Shown piece after piece: positions 34,232 through 34,417 of a stretch of 34,417 nucleotides of DNA (the stretch's first letter is position 1; each line of letters starts with the position of its first letter). The translations under genes and the position numbers were made by a program. This DNA is from Clostridiales bacterium (lineage in GTDB: Bacteria > Bacillota > Clostridia > Christensenellales > JAISNN01): positions 1 through 34,417 of the forward strand of contig JAITOU010000018.1 in assembly GCA_031289755.1 (NCBI GenBank), given 5' to 3'. The notes below the pieces were generated by a model, which saw only the letters and a list, made by a program, of their open reading frames with translations, was not told the DNA's origin and did not search any database.

Positions 34232-34417
34232 TTTCCTGACTTCGGAAGATTTTCGGATATGGAAGCATCATCTTGCCCAAAGACGCGTGTCTAAGGGCGC
34301 GCACATTGACAACTGCATAGAAAAAGTAATAACATATCAGAAAAGATATGAGAGTAGAGTAGAGTAAAAATATCTAAGAAAGAAATATAAGGTAATACGA
34401 AGTATTGAAAATTAGAG
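34232..34417 (+). other. Start of rRNA leader or spacer with boxA-like element
   Basis: After the tRNAs the sequence contains a symmetrical hairpin (GCCC 34275-34278 with GGGC 34295-34298, AGAC 34281-34284 with GTCT 34289-34292), then CATTGACAACTGC (34304-34316), which resembles the boxA/antitermination region found before 16S and 23S genes of Bacillota, and an inverted repeat CATATC/GATATG near 34333-34350. No mature rRNA sequence is recognised before the window ends; a 16S or 23S gene probably begins just beyond. Confidence 0.6.

Noticed and set aside
33970..34304. Open frames on both strands covering tRNA-Ala and tRNA-Ile
   Set aside because: Both overlap well-formed tRNA genes. Peptides of this sort (for instance with GGIAQLGEHLPCKQGVSGS) are well-known false products of tRNA genes.

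Overview
The window looks like chromosomal DNA of a Gram-positive, Clostridia-like bacterium (Bacillota). The reasons are a ruvB-queA-tgt-yajC block, a VTC/DUF4956/pectate-lyase-like surface operon, purine-rich AGGAGG-type ribosome binding sites, sigma-A-like promoters (one a perfect TTGACA-17-TATAAT), occasional TTG and GTG starts, and no outer-membrane genes. The lineage cannot be fixed from the sequence alone. Both window edges fall in sequence expected to be multicopy: the last 15 codons of a near-identical paralogue on the left, and tRNA-Ala/tRNA-Ile plus rRNA-operon spacer on the right. This would fit a contig broken at repeats.

Layout. (a) 1-2450: two tandem genes for membrane-anchored DUF4838 proteins, the first only as its tail, closed by a strong terminator. 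(b) 2486-5639, minus strand: a three-gene operon of VTC-domain protein, DUF4956 membrane protein and a secreted beta-helix carbohydrate-binding-like protein. It is divergent from an OmpR-type response regulator and histidine kinase (5934-7843). (c) 7974-8667: a four-helix-bundle protein, a palindrome-rich patch and tRNA-Ala(CGC), all on the minus strand. (d) 8798-11320: a flavoprotein of the geranylgeranyl reductase type behind a good promoter with a 12-bp tandem repeat at the start of its leader, a small zinc-ribbon protein, the remnant of a broken small gene, and a GNAT acetyltransferase, ended by a terminator. (e) 11514-14153: a MgtA-type P-type ATPase. (f) 14219-22538: an ABC system of one ATPase, two related permeases with very large extracytoplasmic inserts, and a protein of unknown function. 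(g) 22586-23611: a PNPOx-like flavin protein divergent from a membrane zinc-ribbon protein. (h) 23691-29914: pcrA, ruvB, queA, tgt and yajC, a housekeeping block for DNA repair, queuosine tRNA modification and Sec export, ended by a terminator. (i) 29930-33800: an AT-rich accessory island with short direct repeats, an XRE-type regulator, two tandem copies of a two-helix membrane protein, and a GLUG-repeat surface protein whose 5' end appears to be missing. (j) 33970-34417: a strong promoter, tRNA-Ala(TGC), tRNA-Ile(GAT) and rRNA-type spacer.

The best candidates for undescribed biology are the giant-permease ABC system (14435-22538), the island at 29930-33800, and the rRNA operon that appears to begin with tRNAs rather than with 16S rRNA.
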